Assembly: GCA_029851415.1 (NCBI GenBank)
Contig: CM056744.1
Location: 66,582,172-66,646,171, forward strand
Direction: 5' to 3'
Origin: Eretmocerus hayati
Lineage: Eukaryota; Arthropoda; Insecta; Hymenoptera; Aphelinidae
DNA length: 64,000 nt
The notes under the pieces were generated by a model, which searched no databases, had not been told where the DNA came from, and saw only the letters and a list, made by a program, of their open reading frames with translations. Of the stretch, positions 29,121 to 41,699 are shown piece by piece. The first letter of the stretch is position 1. The number at the start of each line of letters is the position of its first letter. The translations under genes were made by a program, and so were the position numbers.

Positions 29121-32100
29121 CCTTCTCCATTCAATTACAAACCTTTCGTCCATTTCATATGGATTGTTAACTTCATCCGTACAAAACGAATGTATTCATC
29201 TCATTTTGAACGAAATAATTCGATATGACGGAGAAAACGGTCACAACTCGCACCGGGAGGGGGATCAGTGTCGTATCCAAGAGGTTGTGGTGCAAAAATA
29301 CGTCCTGTCGAGGTTTCGATAAGAATATGACGCCGATACAGCGTCATCCAGTTGAGGTGGCTCAAGCGCATCGTGACGTATCAAGACGAGGGCTCCGTGC
29401 TGAAGGTTCAGGCTTCTTGATGCCTTGATACGCACTGACCGCAACACATGCATGTCCGAGCTCATCGACATCCAAATCGCGCCCTCGCACACGCGCACCG
29501 TGATCGATCTGCTTTGCGGGTAGTTGATCGTAGATGCATTGTTCATCACAGCGATAGTTGATTACTTTAGACGTCTTGATATTTCTCTGGAACTCACACC
29601 TGCTGGAATACAGCTATGAATGATGATATACGAGAACAATCAAATCTATTCGTCCCGATCGAGGTGAAAATATCATTACCCAAGTCTTGAAATAGGATAT
29701 CTTTGGCTTCTGTATAATCAGAAGCAGGTTGATTAATTCTAGCTCACACAAAGATAGAAGATGACGGAAAGATCCTGTGGAAATACTTGGTACTCTCGTA
29801 CAGTATTACGTATACTCTGGTGATGCCGCGTAACTTTTCGGGTTGATTCCAGCTGGCGAATAAAATATCGACGAAACATGGCCCAGGAGCGCGATAGTGT
29901 GCTGCCAATTCAGCCAACAATTCACGACTCCGAAAATTGAAAATTAAAAATCAATCACGTCTCGTCAACTCAAAGATGATTACGCCAAGCTCATGCCATG
30001 ACTCTGAACGCCATTCTCGAGATACATATCTAAAGTAAATGCGGATTCGCGGATTTTGCGACAAGACTCGCGTTTGTGCGTTTTTCTTGTCTAGAACACA
30101 ACCGTTCTGACGTGGGATGACAAAAACGTGACTCACGAAAAAAGTTTTCGTCACCCCTTATAAGCGGATGGAGCTATATTTGGGTAGAACCCATTGTAAT
30201 TGGATACCCCCACTATATGAAGCTACAAACAGCCCAAGGCATTCGTTGGAATGATCAATCTTACCTAATGTTTGCTAAAATACTTCTGGAAAATCAACGA
30301 AGAACTACTTAAAGCTCGGCTCGTTAACGTGATTTTGGAGATGCCACCAACGTATATGAGTTTCAATAGTGGATTTGTAACTCTCGAAACTACGCAAATA
30401 CGTGAGCAAAAGGTCTCACGTGTACGTTGAGCGGTTTTCATTTTTCACTTTTCAACGATTTTCATCAAATCGCAAAAGTTCCAGAGAAACGCTCATATAT
30501 ACCCCAACGTCAATATGTTCTTCGAGGTTCCATGCGATTTTATCAATCTCTTAGAGATTCTGTGGTATCTCCGTTGAAGAGTACTGGATTACCCGAGACG
30601 TACTCGCATAAAAGCACGTGTATAAGGGAGAGGATTTCAACACTTCTCTTCTTCGAGAAATGGACGACAACCCTACGTTTCCTCACCGGCTATGTATTCG
30701 TTGACTTCGAAAGTATATTTGAGAATTTTCCCCAGCTAGCTCAATATCATACTCGTATATCGGCTTGAGTCACCTTAACTGCATACCGGGACATTGCCGA
30801 TAAGAGAGAGGGGTTTCAGGAGCCTGTACGAGAGCCTGCAGATCCCCATGAACGCGGTGGCTTGCCCTGACAAATATTTCCCTCGCTGGGCTGCTGCTAT
30901 GCTTCACACTCTTTGTCGTGGGAGTTAGCCGGGGTGGATTATTTCTCTACGTAGACGCTGTATGGTGCCTTGTCCACCGGGGAAACCGATTTTTCAGCAT
31001 CACGATATGGGAGTGAACCCCCTCGAGGTATCTTTGATCTCTCCCGAACTTTCACAAAATAGAAATCGCGTCTTTTAGGAGTCGTTACACGGCTTCTCCC
31101 TCAATTCCAGGACAACAAAAGAAAATGGCTCCTCGACACGATGTTATCTACACATGAAAATATTCAAATGGTATTTGAACATCAAATGACTATCCCCTTG
31201 CAGTGTGTTTGGACACTTGGGAGTATGCGCGAGTTCAGAATCTGCCACTTCTTGTCCCAAACGATGAATTTTCCGTCGCTGTAGAAAGAAGTAGCTCACA
31301 GAATCTACCTCAATCATTTAGGTTATTTATTTGCAGACTTCTTCTCTGATCAACGACAACAACAATAAGAACAACCCGAAGAGGGTTCGTAAAAAGAATA
31401 AAGGTCGATCTTCACACTTATATAACATCAGCGCGGAACGAACAGTCGCTTTCATAGAATCGTACAGCAACACCCCTATCTACACATGTTAATCACCACA
31501 TAGTTCATCCACAACCGATGATCATTATCCCATCGCGATTATCTCCGTGTCATCGAGTCCTAGCATCTTGGATATCCTCGAAGATTGGAAAGGACGTGAC
31601 GATCTTGGGAATTACCTCAGTGATGTATCAAATCATCCATGAATTAAAGATAGCCTTCTCACTCTATTCGTCGTAGAAAATGACAAATGTCCGTGTGTAT
31701 TGGGTCTCCCGTGCCTATCCCTGGTCATGTTGGAAGAATTGAATGTTTATAATGTACAATTTGACCTTACGTACATTCCCAACTCACTCAAATGACACCT
31801 CAAGCATGAAAATGCTATTATACACCTGCGTAGACTGAGATGCCGAATCCTATTTCATCCCCTAGTTAGAGAGTCATTGCGTGGAGATTCATAGATATGG
31901 GTTCACCATAACACGGATGGATAGACTCTATTTCAAACTACAATAACCGGCAACATCCGAATATAGATGATTGAAGCCAAGCAATACACGATGCGTGACT
32001 TGAAAGCTTACACTCATTGTGTCTTGGTGAACCATATGGCCCTGAAAGCCCTCTCTGTTCTCCCATAACTTGTGAACGTTGAGGTCAGCGTTCGGCAATG

Positions 32101-32800
32101 ATCACGTGGTATGCCACGTGATCATCGCCAAACAAACTGGTTGGCCCACGGATTCGAACTACGGTATCGCATCGTATCTGCAATATTTTGTAATTTCCAA
32201 TCAGTCGAGCTTATTTCTTGGATGTATACAGTCCCATGAGATCATATAATGGGCACCCGATCCCTCATGGTTCCAGATACTGTCAGCTATATGGAAAATG
32301 ACTTGGTCGGGGACTCTCATAGGTAAGTAGCTCTCGTAGACTGGACAGCTCACAGGACGGGACGAGATCCCCTCGCCATCACATGAGCATTTTATGAGCT
32401 CGATCCGGGTTCCCAATATCGAGGATTTCATACTTGTACATGCTCGAGAGAGGCTGAGGGAACTGCGATGGAGTATATCCCACATGTTTGGATCCCGACA
32501 AATTCGTTCTCTTGGTGAATAAGGTGCCAGAGAGCGTATACGTGGGGAAAGATTCCACCCCGGTTAGCTTTTTACGAACCAAAAGAGCTCAACACAAGCT
32601 TCCGCATGCTCAGTAGTAGGAGTGAACTATTGAAAATGCTGGTTATACGATGTGAATATGCAGGGATCTCTGTCTCTGCGGGAAGAGAGTCTCTGAGAAG
32701 TCCTTTGTCCGCTCAAGCAGCCATTCCATACCGATATCACATTGACCTGCGTCATGAATCACAGTGAGAAGTGTACTGAGGTCTTGTTCTCATATTTCAG
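29121..32800. other. Region without recognised genes upstream of dynein exon
   Basis: I see no exon, transposon domain or array here apart from a 28-bp hairpin at 32098-32125. I looked for the preceding dynein exon (the P-loop GPAGTGKTE region) and did not find it. Probably intron sequence. Confidence 0.5.
32098..32125. repeat. Perfect 12-bp inverted repeat with two CACGTG boxes
   Basis: ATGATCACGTGG, a 4-base loop TATG, then CCACGTGATCAT. Each arm contains an E-box CACGTG. Isolated, inside presumed intron. Confidence 0.7.
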
Positions 32801-33195
32801 GCAATGGGACGTATCTTCATTGGACTTTGCCAAGTAGGAGCATGGGGATGTTTCGATGAATTCAATCGGCTTGAAGAAAGGATGCTCTCAGCAGTATCGC
32901 AACAAGTACAGGCTATCCAAGAAGCCCTCAAAGGCCAAACAGATGGACGAAGGGATGAAACATTATGTGTTGAATTAGTTGGAAAACAGGTTAAGTTGTC
33001 TCCAGATTTGGCTATCTTCATCACGATGAACCCGGGTTACGCTGGCAGATCAAATTTACCCGATAATCTGAAAAAATTATTCAGATCCTTAGCAATGACA
33101 ACACCAGATCGTCAACTCATCGCCGAAGTCATGTTGTTTAGCCAAGGTTTCCGATCAGCTGAGAAGTTAGCTCGCAAGATTGTGCCATTCTTCAG
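32801..33195 (+). CDS. Cytoplasmic dynein heavy chain exon, AAA1 region
   Basis: An internal exon of 395 bases, flanked by acceptor ATTTCAG (ending 32800) and donor CAG|GTTCGA (33196). It encodes [20 protein letters not shown] and onward: the Walker B segment GCFDEFNR, then [16 protein letters not shown] (sensor I region) and [19 protein letters not shown], the AAA1 module of dynein-1 heavy chain. The motor walks along microtubules toward minus ends. The conservation pattern fits the cytoplasmic rather than an axonemal dynein. It starts in phase 0 and ends in phase 2, matching the next exon at 54669 (split AG|A codon). No stop or frameshift, so it looks functional. Confidence 0.92.
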
Positions 33196-34297
33196 GTTCG
33201 AGTTTCACATTTTCGTCAATATATCCTTGCCCACTGAACCAAAAAGCTCTCTAGCATACTGCTAGGAGGAATGAATCGCTTGGCAAGACGAATACCAACG
33301 TGTCCTTCTTTCAGCTCCATGTCGGAGTAGTTTCCCTTCTAGACATCAAAAAACAATCATCAATTACGATATATTATTGTGTAGGTCGATTTTGTGGGTC
33401 TAGGGTACAGTCATGGGTGAATAACGAGCACAACATTTTACCGTTTTGACATTTGACTTCGATCGACTCATCAAATTGAAAGTGGAAGACTTAATACATG
33501 TATAACATTTTTATGGGACAGAAGTCTGGAACAGAAATCTAGAAAAAGACTAGGCGCAGGATCGAAGTGGACCTCCTCCAGTATTCACCCGGGAGACTCC
33601 CTCCCCAGTTCCAAATGCTAAATCATGAAGGGAGAGGTGGCTACCGAACTCGAAGGTCATCTATTCTTTTTGAGGCCCCACGAACCCCGTGGGGGATGCT
33701 GGAAATCGAAGTTATTTCGATGCATCTCAATAGATCACTGTGACTCTTCCCGTACATTCTCGTGACTATACTCGGCTGTATTCCTGATTATATTCCCATA
33801 ATCGAGGAGGTGGATGAAACAAGGGCCTGAGTCCTGAATTGTCATTTCGAGAAGAACGTTAATAAGTCATGGTTGAGAAAGAATTTTATATGGAAAGACG
33901 TTGTGAAATCTGCGGGAGAATTCGGTATGTCTCATTCTATGGGCTATCATGACATTCGTCGTTTATCCCAAATCAGTTCATTTATCAATGTTTGAGAATG
34001 AATGTGTATGAGAGAGATACTTGACTACTTTTATCTTATTTCACTCCGTTGTCTAGACTAGATCATGAATTTCGCGCGTGTGGTACACAGCAAACTCTTG
34101 ATATTCGATAATTCCATATCCGTGCATTATTATAATACTTTCGAATATCGATGGATGACGATGGTACTGAACTGAATCATAGTGATGTCATATCTTTGAA
34201 TAGATGAAATTACTCAAGATATCACTCGACAGACTTTTTATATTTCATTCCTTCGACTAGATTGAATTTTTCCAGATCTTAATCAACATGTCATCCT

Positions 34298-35106
34298 TGT
34301 GGCGTCCCGCCATCCCGGATTGAGCCAGATCACCCGAAGAAATTGGGAAATGCTGAGTTGAGATTAAGGATTGCTTGTCTTTCGAGTAACCTCCATTTGA
34401 TTGAGCGATCAAAATTATGAAGACGAGTTGATTCAGCGTTGTTGTCACCGTGCGCGTAACTCGGAGTTGCTGTGAGTTACGCGCACGGCCAAAAGCAGGG
34501 CAAATTTCATAATCATCAAAAGCTATGGAAACTGAACATGAGCATCAGTTAATCGATCAGTCTTTGTACAGAACCATTACTAAGTGTTTGAGTGTTTACT
34601 TGGGTATCACATACGCGCGTGGAGGAATCGCGCTACGAACCGACGTTCTTTGAGTGGTACTCAAATAAGACTTGATCCCGCATTTCGGGAATCGGCGATA
34701 CACAAGAGCTGCAGAAGGGCCAGCACTACAATAAGTCCTCAATGGAGCTGCAGAAGGGCCAGCTCAGAATGAAAGTTCAACATTCAACGGACCAAAACTC
34801 GTTCCACCCTTCGTACTGAAGATCAGCTTCTAGAGAAGCCATTGGACTCCTAGGGTAGACTTAAGAAGATTAATTGTAAGTCAAAAGTCATTATTGTGCA
34901 AAACTCATCATTCGAAATCAGTACTAAGGTTGCATTCATGTATTTCAATGAATTCCATCTCGAATTAATTTTATTCCCTCTTGGATAAGAACACAGTTGG
35001 CTCTTGACGAAAAAAATATATTTATCTCTAATTCATTCCCTCATAGATGCATACATATTCATATCATCCTAAGAGAAAATCATTCAGAGTAACAATTTAC
35101 ATTCTT
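34298..35106 (+). repeat. LTR A (+), same family as solo LTR at 2858
   Basis: It starts TGTGGCGTCCCGCCATCC, like the other two LTRs. It contains a long hairpin (34448-34488), two copies of GAGCTGCAGAAGGGCCAGC, and continues to about 35106, after which similarity to LTR B stops. It lies in opposite orientation to LTR B and to the gag remnant between them. Confidence 0.7.
34448..34488. promoter_or_regulatory. Strong hairpin in LTR A
   Basis: CCGTGCGCGTAACTC and GAGTTACGCGCACGG form a 15-bp perfect stem with a short loop. A slightly changed copy is at 40096-40136 in LTR B. Inside transcribed LTR RNA it could be a structural element; function unknown. Confidence 0.6.
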
Positions 35107-35355
35107 TGGTCCAAATTTGATGAATGTGATGAGGGGCGTCGATATGGTGAACTTGGACGAGGGGTGGGTGAGGTCGATCGGTCAGTTTTTTGTGCTCTTG
35201 ATTCAATAAGGTTAGAAATAAGTCGAATAAAGATGAGCTAGAATTCGGCCTTGGGAGTCAGAACGCAGAAGGGAGTCAGGCGCTGGAGCTATAATGTCAT
35301 TTTTGTCGTAATCATGTGGTATATGGTTCCTATCATACATTCTGGGGTCGTTACG

Positions 35356-35998
35356 TTATACGAAAGTGACGTGTCCTTGCTCATTTCTGTCAATCTCGGA
35401 AGTTGGAGGGCGTTGTGGGGTCGTGTAATGTACCTCAGCATGACTTATGTTGATACTTACAGCAAAGCTTCCAGCTTTCTCTGCTGTCCCAAGGGCCACG
35501 GCCATAGATTTTGGTGGAATGAGAATGATACCGTTCCGCACACTATCTGGCACTCCTCGAATGAATTCATTCAGTCCAAAGATGGTTTATAGTCAGTCTT
35601 TGGAGCTTCTCCTTGAATGGTGTTTTCATCGCAGCGATACCACCTCTCATCAAGACTCTGATTCTATTATAAAATTGACGTGCAGATTCATTATTTTTCA
35701 TCTCAACTGACATGATCTCATTGATGTAAAAATCACAAGGTTTCCTAGGTGAAGAATTCAATCTTAGAATTCCCTCAAGCTGATCAATAGTCTATATATT
35801 CTCGTCTCCGAGACATTCCCTAGCATCACCTCTAATCTTGGTTAATATACGACGTAAAAACTCAGGATGTTTGTTATCTGAAATCGTTCCGAGATAATTT
35901 TTCATGTCTTGGATGGAGTCTTTGAGAGGGGTGGTACCATTGTATTTTTTTATGTTAGCTAGAGCTTCGCGCACACAACTACTCGAAGAAGTGTTCAC
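35356..35998 (-). pseudogene. Gag pseudogene downstream of LTR B
   Basis: Minus-strand frames 35792-35998, 35567-35761 and 35356-35553 give Gag-like pieces in order: REALANIKKYNGTTPLKDSI and FLRRILTKIRGDAREC, then SARQFYNRIRVLMRGG, then a capsid end PPKSMAVALGTAEKAGSF. The pattern matches Gypsy-type capsid, with helices around a conserved Lys-Leu-x-Gly-x-Ala-like segment. Frame shifts and stops separate the pieces. It lies downstream of LTR B in the same orientation, so it belongs to that element; pol was not found. Confidence 0.7.
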
Positions 35999-37420
35999 AA
36001 AGATAACATAAGTGAGTTTTCACTGTTCCTGATTTTTTAACTCTTTCTGTCTGAGAGGAGTAGTGAGAGCTTGTTCTCATGCAGTTGCGTCTGCGATAGC
36101 ATTGGTATCCATCAAGGATTCATCCATTACTGAAGGAAAGGCCGTCGGTGGCTTGGGGATCTTGCGTTTTCGGGACGAGATGAGTTATATGTTATACCAC
36201 TTGGAGAGCTACGAGATATGTGTTACGTGTCACAAGATGTGATGTGTGGAGTAAGTTCGATAATTCAGAAATTTGTCAGTTTCACAGTAAAGGGTTTCGT
36301 CGAGTCCGTAGGAAGGACACAGTTGCAATACTACAGAATGATTTCGCAAAAAGTGAATTCGGGAGTTGCATAAAACTAGTGCAACAATATCTTCCTACAG
36401 ATAAGACAGATGAACTTAGGTTCCAAGACACGAATCCCAAAAAAAAACAAGTGCAGTAATATGTTCCCCACGAGGGATGCCAAAATATTACGACTGGATC
36501 TGGTGGATCCAGCCGACAAATTCATTCATTTTAGTGTGGGTTTTTGAAACATAAACAGCGAACTGCCCCGTTGAACTTGCTTATACTCATAGTCTCCTCC
36601 CGGATATATATTTATATATAGATATATTCCTGTTCATTCCGTAATCAGATGGATAAATATTGATATATCAAATTTGAACCAAACGATGTGAATTGTTACT
36701 CTGAAAGATTTCCTCTTAAGATGATGGAAATATGTATGCATCCACGAGGGAATGAATCAGAGATGAATATATATTCTTCGTAGAGAGCCAACTCTGTTTC
36801 TATTCAGAAGAAGAAAGAATTAATTCGAAATGAAATTTATTGAAATACATAAATGCAACCTTAAAACTCATTTCAAATGATTAGTTTTTCTCCTTAAGTC
36901 TACTCTAGGAGTCCAATGGCTTCTCTAGAGGCTGATCTTCAGTACGAAGGGTGGGACGAGTTCTGGTCCGTTGAATGTTGAACTTTCATTCTGATGTGGC
37001 CCTTCTGCAGCTCCATTGAGGACTTATTGTAGTGCTGGCCCTTCTGCAGCTCTTGTGTATTGCCGATTCCCGAAATGCGGGATCAAGTCTTGTTTGAGTA
37101 CCCCTCAAAGAACGTCGCTTCGTTGCGCGATTCCTCCACGCGCGTAGGTGATACCCAAATAAACATTAGATACGTGATCATGGCACCGAAATTGTCAGCT
37201 ATAGGAATTGCAAAAAGAAGGATCGATACTTCAAAAACTCCTCCATACAAATCCGCGCTGAGAAAAACTCCTCCATACAAACCCGCGCTGAGAAAAACTC
37301 CTCCAGCCTTCAATTTTCCAAGATTATTGATAAACACGCTGGAACCAAGCACCCCAGTACGCCTCTTCTACTGCACGTGGAGACATGTTCGTGGTATAGA
37401 AATACTCGCCTTAAAAAAAT

Positions 37421-37645
37421 AAAATACCCGTATCCTCAAAAATCTCTTGCTTTCTATTAGTTTTTCTACACTGGGAATTGTTGTCCATAAACATCAAAGT
37501 CCAGATAACTCGCTGTCTCACACAACGTCCATGCGTGACTTACACAAGACAGCTGGTGATCTGGACTTTCATGCTTGTGGACAACAATTCTCAGTGTGAA
37601 AAAACTCATAGAAAGCGAGAGATGTCCAAGGATACGGGTATTTTC
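37421..37645. mobile_element. Foldback MITE nested in the 2.8-kb element
   Basis: About 225 bp, palindromic: ATACCCGTATCCT at the left and AGGATACGGGTAT at the right, with GTCCAGAT and ATCTGGAC near the centre. Long matching arms surround a loop of about 40-50 bases. No coding capacity. Confidence 0.75.
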
Positions 37646-38416
37646 TTTTTCCAAGACAATGCAACGTCTGCAATTTTCAGATAATTTTAAAAAGTTTTAG
37701 AAATAAGAATTTCCAGTCAGCCACTTGCGCAGATGACCATCAGACCAGTCGTGTAAGTAGATTCATGCATGTACGGTGTGGTAATACTAATACTAACAAT
37801 TGTATAGTGAATTATTGTAAATTAATCAATGTACTAATACTTAGAAACTGCTTTTACACGACGATTGGGGAACTCGATATATATATGTCAGGTCAGCTAT
37901 ATTTCACACCCTTTCCACGACGAACGATCACCGATATATCAGTACTAATAGCTGACCAATCAATTCAAATTTGCGGTGAAATTTCTATTAGTATGCATGA
38001 ATACGCGTGTCTATGAAATCGTCCAGTCGAGCCGCCGAAATTGGTCTTGAAGTGGGGATCTGGCGAGCTCGGGCATATAGTTAGCCGACGGACGAGTGCG
38101 CGGTCACTTGCGCTGGAACAACAGCCAAAACTACAAAACGCCTGTATCGAGAGCAACACCAGGTCTCCCCAAGACCAATGTAAGTTGAATACTTAGAATA
38201 TCCAAGTGGTCCGCTTCGGCGAGCACGCGGATTAAAATATCGCGACCCTCTTTGGATCGGGATAAATAGTCAACTTGGCGACTATCTATGATCCAGGGCG
38301 GGACAAAAATTAATATTTTTACGTAAACGTGGGCAAAAGTGAATGCATCAGACCCAATTGGGCAAGCCGGACCGATCGTCTCTGTACCCAGGATGGGGTT
38401 AAGACTCACGAGAGGC

Positions 38417-38626
38417 CATAGACATAGAAGTATAGACTGCTGGTCCCGTATCTTCGCCGTTGACATCGAGGCTCCCCAATGAGAGTGAGAGAGACGCAAC
38501 ATAGGAATCGCATGCTGAAAGCGTGCGCCTTGGAGCATGCCGTCTCTCTCACTCTCACGCAAAGGCCTATGTCTCGATGACAACGGCGAGTATACGGGAC
38601 CAGCAGTCTATACTTCTATGTCTATG
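38417..38626. mobile_element. Foldback hAT-type MITE with 8-bp duplication
   Basis: The ends are CATAGACATAGAAGTATAG and its inverse, with arms of over 80 bp. CGAGAGGC occurs directly on both sides (38409-38416 and 38627-38634), a perfect 8-bp target duplication. The 8-bp duplication and CA tips fit the hAT superfamily. Non-coding. Confidence 0.8.
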
Positions 38627-41600
38627 CGAGAGGCCGACATTACGCAGTGGTCTGATGCCGGTTCGGGTTTTGAAGTAAAATCACCCGGTATACGCGTCGA
38701 AATCCAACAATCGAATAAATAAAATCTTTTCGTTCGGCCCACAATAAATATGCGCGATCTTAAAATCTTGTGTGTCGCAAAAATATAAGACACCCGCGAA
38801 TAGGGTTCAATATTCATTTTACATGCGTACTAATGCGTACTGATTCGAAAATGTTACAGATAGACGTATTATTTATCAACTCCGAATGAGTCAAACGGAG
38901 GACGAAAACCACATCGTCGGCCATGGGAAAATTAAGATCATAATTGTCAATTCTATGTACACGGTCGAGATCGTGGTTTGGAATTGTTTAGAATCGAATT
39001 TCAGAGTAAATAATCAAATCATTATATAATTTATAAAAATAAAATCATGGTCAAACGAACGAAAACTCTTTTCATGAGAAAATACCCGATACGTTAATTC
39101 CCAGAATATATTACTCAATATTTTCAGGCCCTCCTTTGGCAATCGAGTTTTTACATATAGAGCCACTTATATACGTATAATATGCACCATTCTAAGTAGT
39201 TTCCGCATTAGAATAAATTTTATTGCACTAGCTACAGTAAAAACATGCATGATAGATTTTAGCTATCGATTTCATAAAAATCGACCTTCAATCGATCGAA
39301 TACTTGTCTCAGACGACGGCGTTATTCTGTTTCACGATTAAATCGAGTAATAGACTCAATTACCTACAATTTAAGCCAAGGTACGTGTAATTATCACGTA
39401 CCAAACCTGAGAACAAGCGATCTGACCGATTGAATCATTGAATTCAGCAAAGTAACCAAAATATAGCTTTATTCGTAGATACTTCAATCTATGTGCATTT
39501 TTAGTTGCTTATAGTTCTTAATATAAGTAACTTGTGGCCGTAGCATGCTCTTTTAGCATTGAACAGCTAGAGTGCAGTTTTCCCAAAGATCCAGTCCCCG
39601 ATTGAACGATTGAAAGTACGAGGATTTCAGTCGATCGAAGATGTAAAAACGTGAGTATATTTGAATGTTCGAGAGGAAGCAGCCAAGCTGAGATCCAGTG
39701 CCGAATAATACTTTACGACACTCAATTGCTCGGATAGTTATAGATATATTCATATATATATTCCCAACCTCGCAACAAGTATTTCTATACCACGAACATG
39801 TCTCCACGAGCAGTGGAAGGGACGTACTGGAGTGCTTGCTTTCAGCATGTTTATCAATAATCTCGGAAAATTGGAGGCTGGAGGAGTTTTTCTAAGCGCG
39901 AATTCGTATGTAGAAGTTTTAAAAGTATCGAGTTCTTGTTCTGGAATTCCTGTAACTGACAATTTTGGTGCCAAGATCACTTATCTGTAAACATTCAAAC
40001 ACTTAGTAACGGTTCTGTACAAAGACTGTTCGATTACCTGATGATAATGTCCATTTTTATAGCTTTTGATAATTATGAAATTTGACCTGCTCTTGGCGCG
40101 CGTAATTCGGAATTGCTGTGAGTTACGCGCACGGCGACAACAACGCTGAATCAACCCGTCTTTATAATCTTGATTGCTTAATCAAATGAAGGTTACTCCA
40201 AAGACAAGCAATTCTCAATCTCAACTCAGCATTTCTCAATTTTTTCGGGTAATCTGGGTCACCCCAGGATGGCGGGACGCCACATCCTCATTTCTTCCAC
40301 TAGATTCAACTCATCCAGGTATCAATCGGCAGGTTTTTCTTCATTTCATCTCTTCTACTGGACCAAATCCATTCAGGTAGTTTTCAACAAGTGATCCTCA
40401 TCTGATCTCCCCTTCTTGATTACATTGATCACATATAGTGCTGAAGAAAGTTGTCATAATCTTATTTGTTCTGCCAGACATAATATTCTGAAGCAGTGTG
40501 TAAGTAACACAAAAGTGTGAGACACATGTATTCCCGAGAAAATTCAGATCCGTTATAACTTCAATAACTGAAACTGAATCAGTATAGTATCTTCAAGGTA
40601 GTTGTACACCGACTACGTGAGTCAATGGCTACCTAACCTCACATTTTTGCCGACATCAAAATATTCGAAATCATTGTTATTGTTGATAACTGCACTTTCT
40701 CTATCAAACAACGTACAAAAACGGTCATCTAAGCCATCCCCAACAGAAATAGGCATGGTATTCAAAGTTATCTACCCTAAAATCGAAATCACCGATGGCC
40801 TGTTTTACATTTTGCGCTTTGTATAGACAACTACTCAAAAACTACGTGGTCAATCAACTTCAGGCTTATTCATATGATTCATCGGTACATAAACTTGAAT
40901 ATCTCGCAGTCCCGCCGTTTTCTCTTCATCAGATTTTGCTCTGGATCCATTTCAGTGCTCTCATTGAGGCCCGGCCCCATAAGCGCAATGTTAAAAATGT
41001 GCGAAACACGTCAATTTTTGACGATCAGTACTCCTAAACGGGATGGTCAACCGATCTGGAATTTTGCACACGTACTCTTTGATACTAGAACTATCTTTCT
41101 GCACAATCTCGAGGAATTCTGTTGATGAACAATTTTGGTGTACAACTACCTTAAGAGATAATTTCAATTATCAACAGGAGGGAGGGCACTCTCATACTCG
41201 CCTGGTTATACTTCTTGGTGAGGTGAGTTGAGGGGGGGGGGTGGAATCTCACTACTTGGATATGATTCAGTTCGGAGCATTTCGGCCAGAGCCGTCATCA
41301 GGGGGGTCATGAAGAATCCCAAAAAACTTTTCCTCATTAGTTCTGTGTTTAAATGGTACATTCAATCTTTTTCAGATTATTCTTCCCCCAATGGGTCCTA
41401 GAGTCCAGAAAAGGTCCATTCTAGGCCCCTTTCCAGCCTATTCTCAGAAAATCATAGCTCCGACTGAATTCAATCTTTTTGGACGCATTTGAGCGCATTT
41501 CCTTCGTGACAACTAGTTCCCCTGAGAGAAGAATTGTCCGCTACCGATTAGTCAGTCTAGCGATTTGTAGGAGCTATTGGCTGTGAGCCGATTTTAGCGA

Positions 41601-41699
41601 GTTTTGGTTCTTCTCCCGAGTGATCCAGCTTCTCTTAGACATGTTATAATCGACTTTTACCGATAGTCATTTCAAAGGTCCTGGAGATACCGCCAGTAC

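Larger units (their letters stand above)
37168..39987. mobile_element. 2.82-kb non-autonomous TIR element, 8-bp duplication
   Basis: TAAACATT lies on both sides (37160-37167 and 39988-39995), and LTR A shows the uninterrupted sequence without the insert. Terminal inverted repeats of about 220-250 bp start AGATACGTGATC on the left and CAGATAAGTGATC on the right; the left one has an extra 33-bp unit (AAAACTCCTCCATACAAA repeated). No transposase is encoded. An 8-bp duplication suggests hAT, or less likely P. Two foldback elements are nested inside. Confidence 0.8.
36486..40284 (-). mobile_element. LTR B (-) split by a 2.8-kb insertion
   Basis: On the minus strand it starts TGTGGCGTCCCGCC at 40284 and ends CGTAATA at 36486, followed by TTTTGGCATCCCTCG, a primer-binding-like site. 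Without the insertion at 37168-39987 and one 8-bp duplication it is about 970 bp. It aligns with LTR A over most of its length in inverted orientation. The downstream gag remnant makes it a 5' LTR. Confidence 0.7.

Noticed and set aside
29225..29549. Overlapping frames on both strands near 29225-29549
   Set aside because: No homology recognised, no splice context and no repeat structure; likely chance.
38131..38583. 150-codon minus-strand frame inside the 2.8-kb TIR element
   Set aside because: It runs through a non-coding foldback element and shows no transposase motif.
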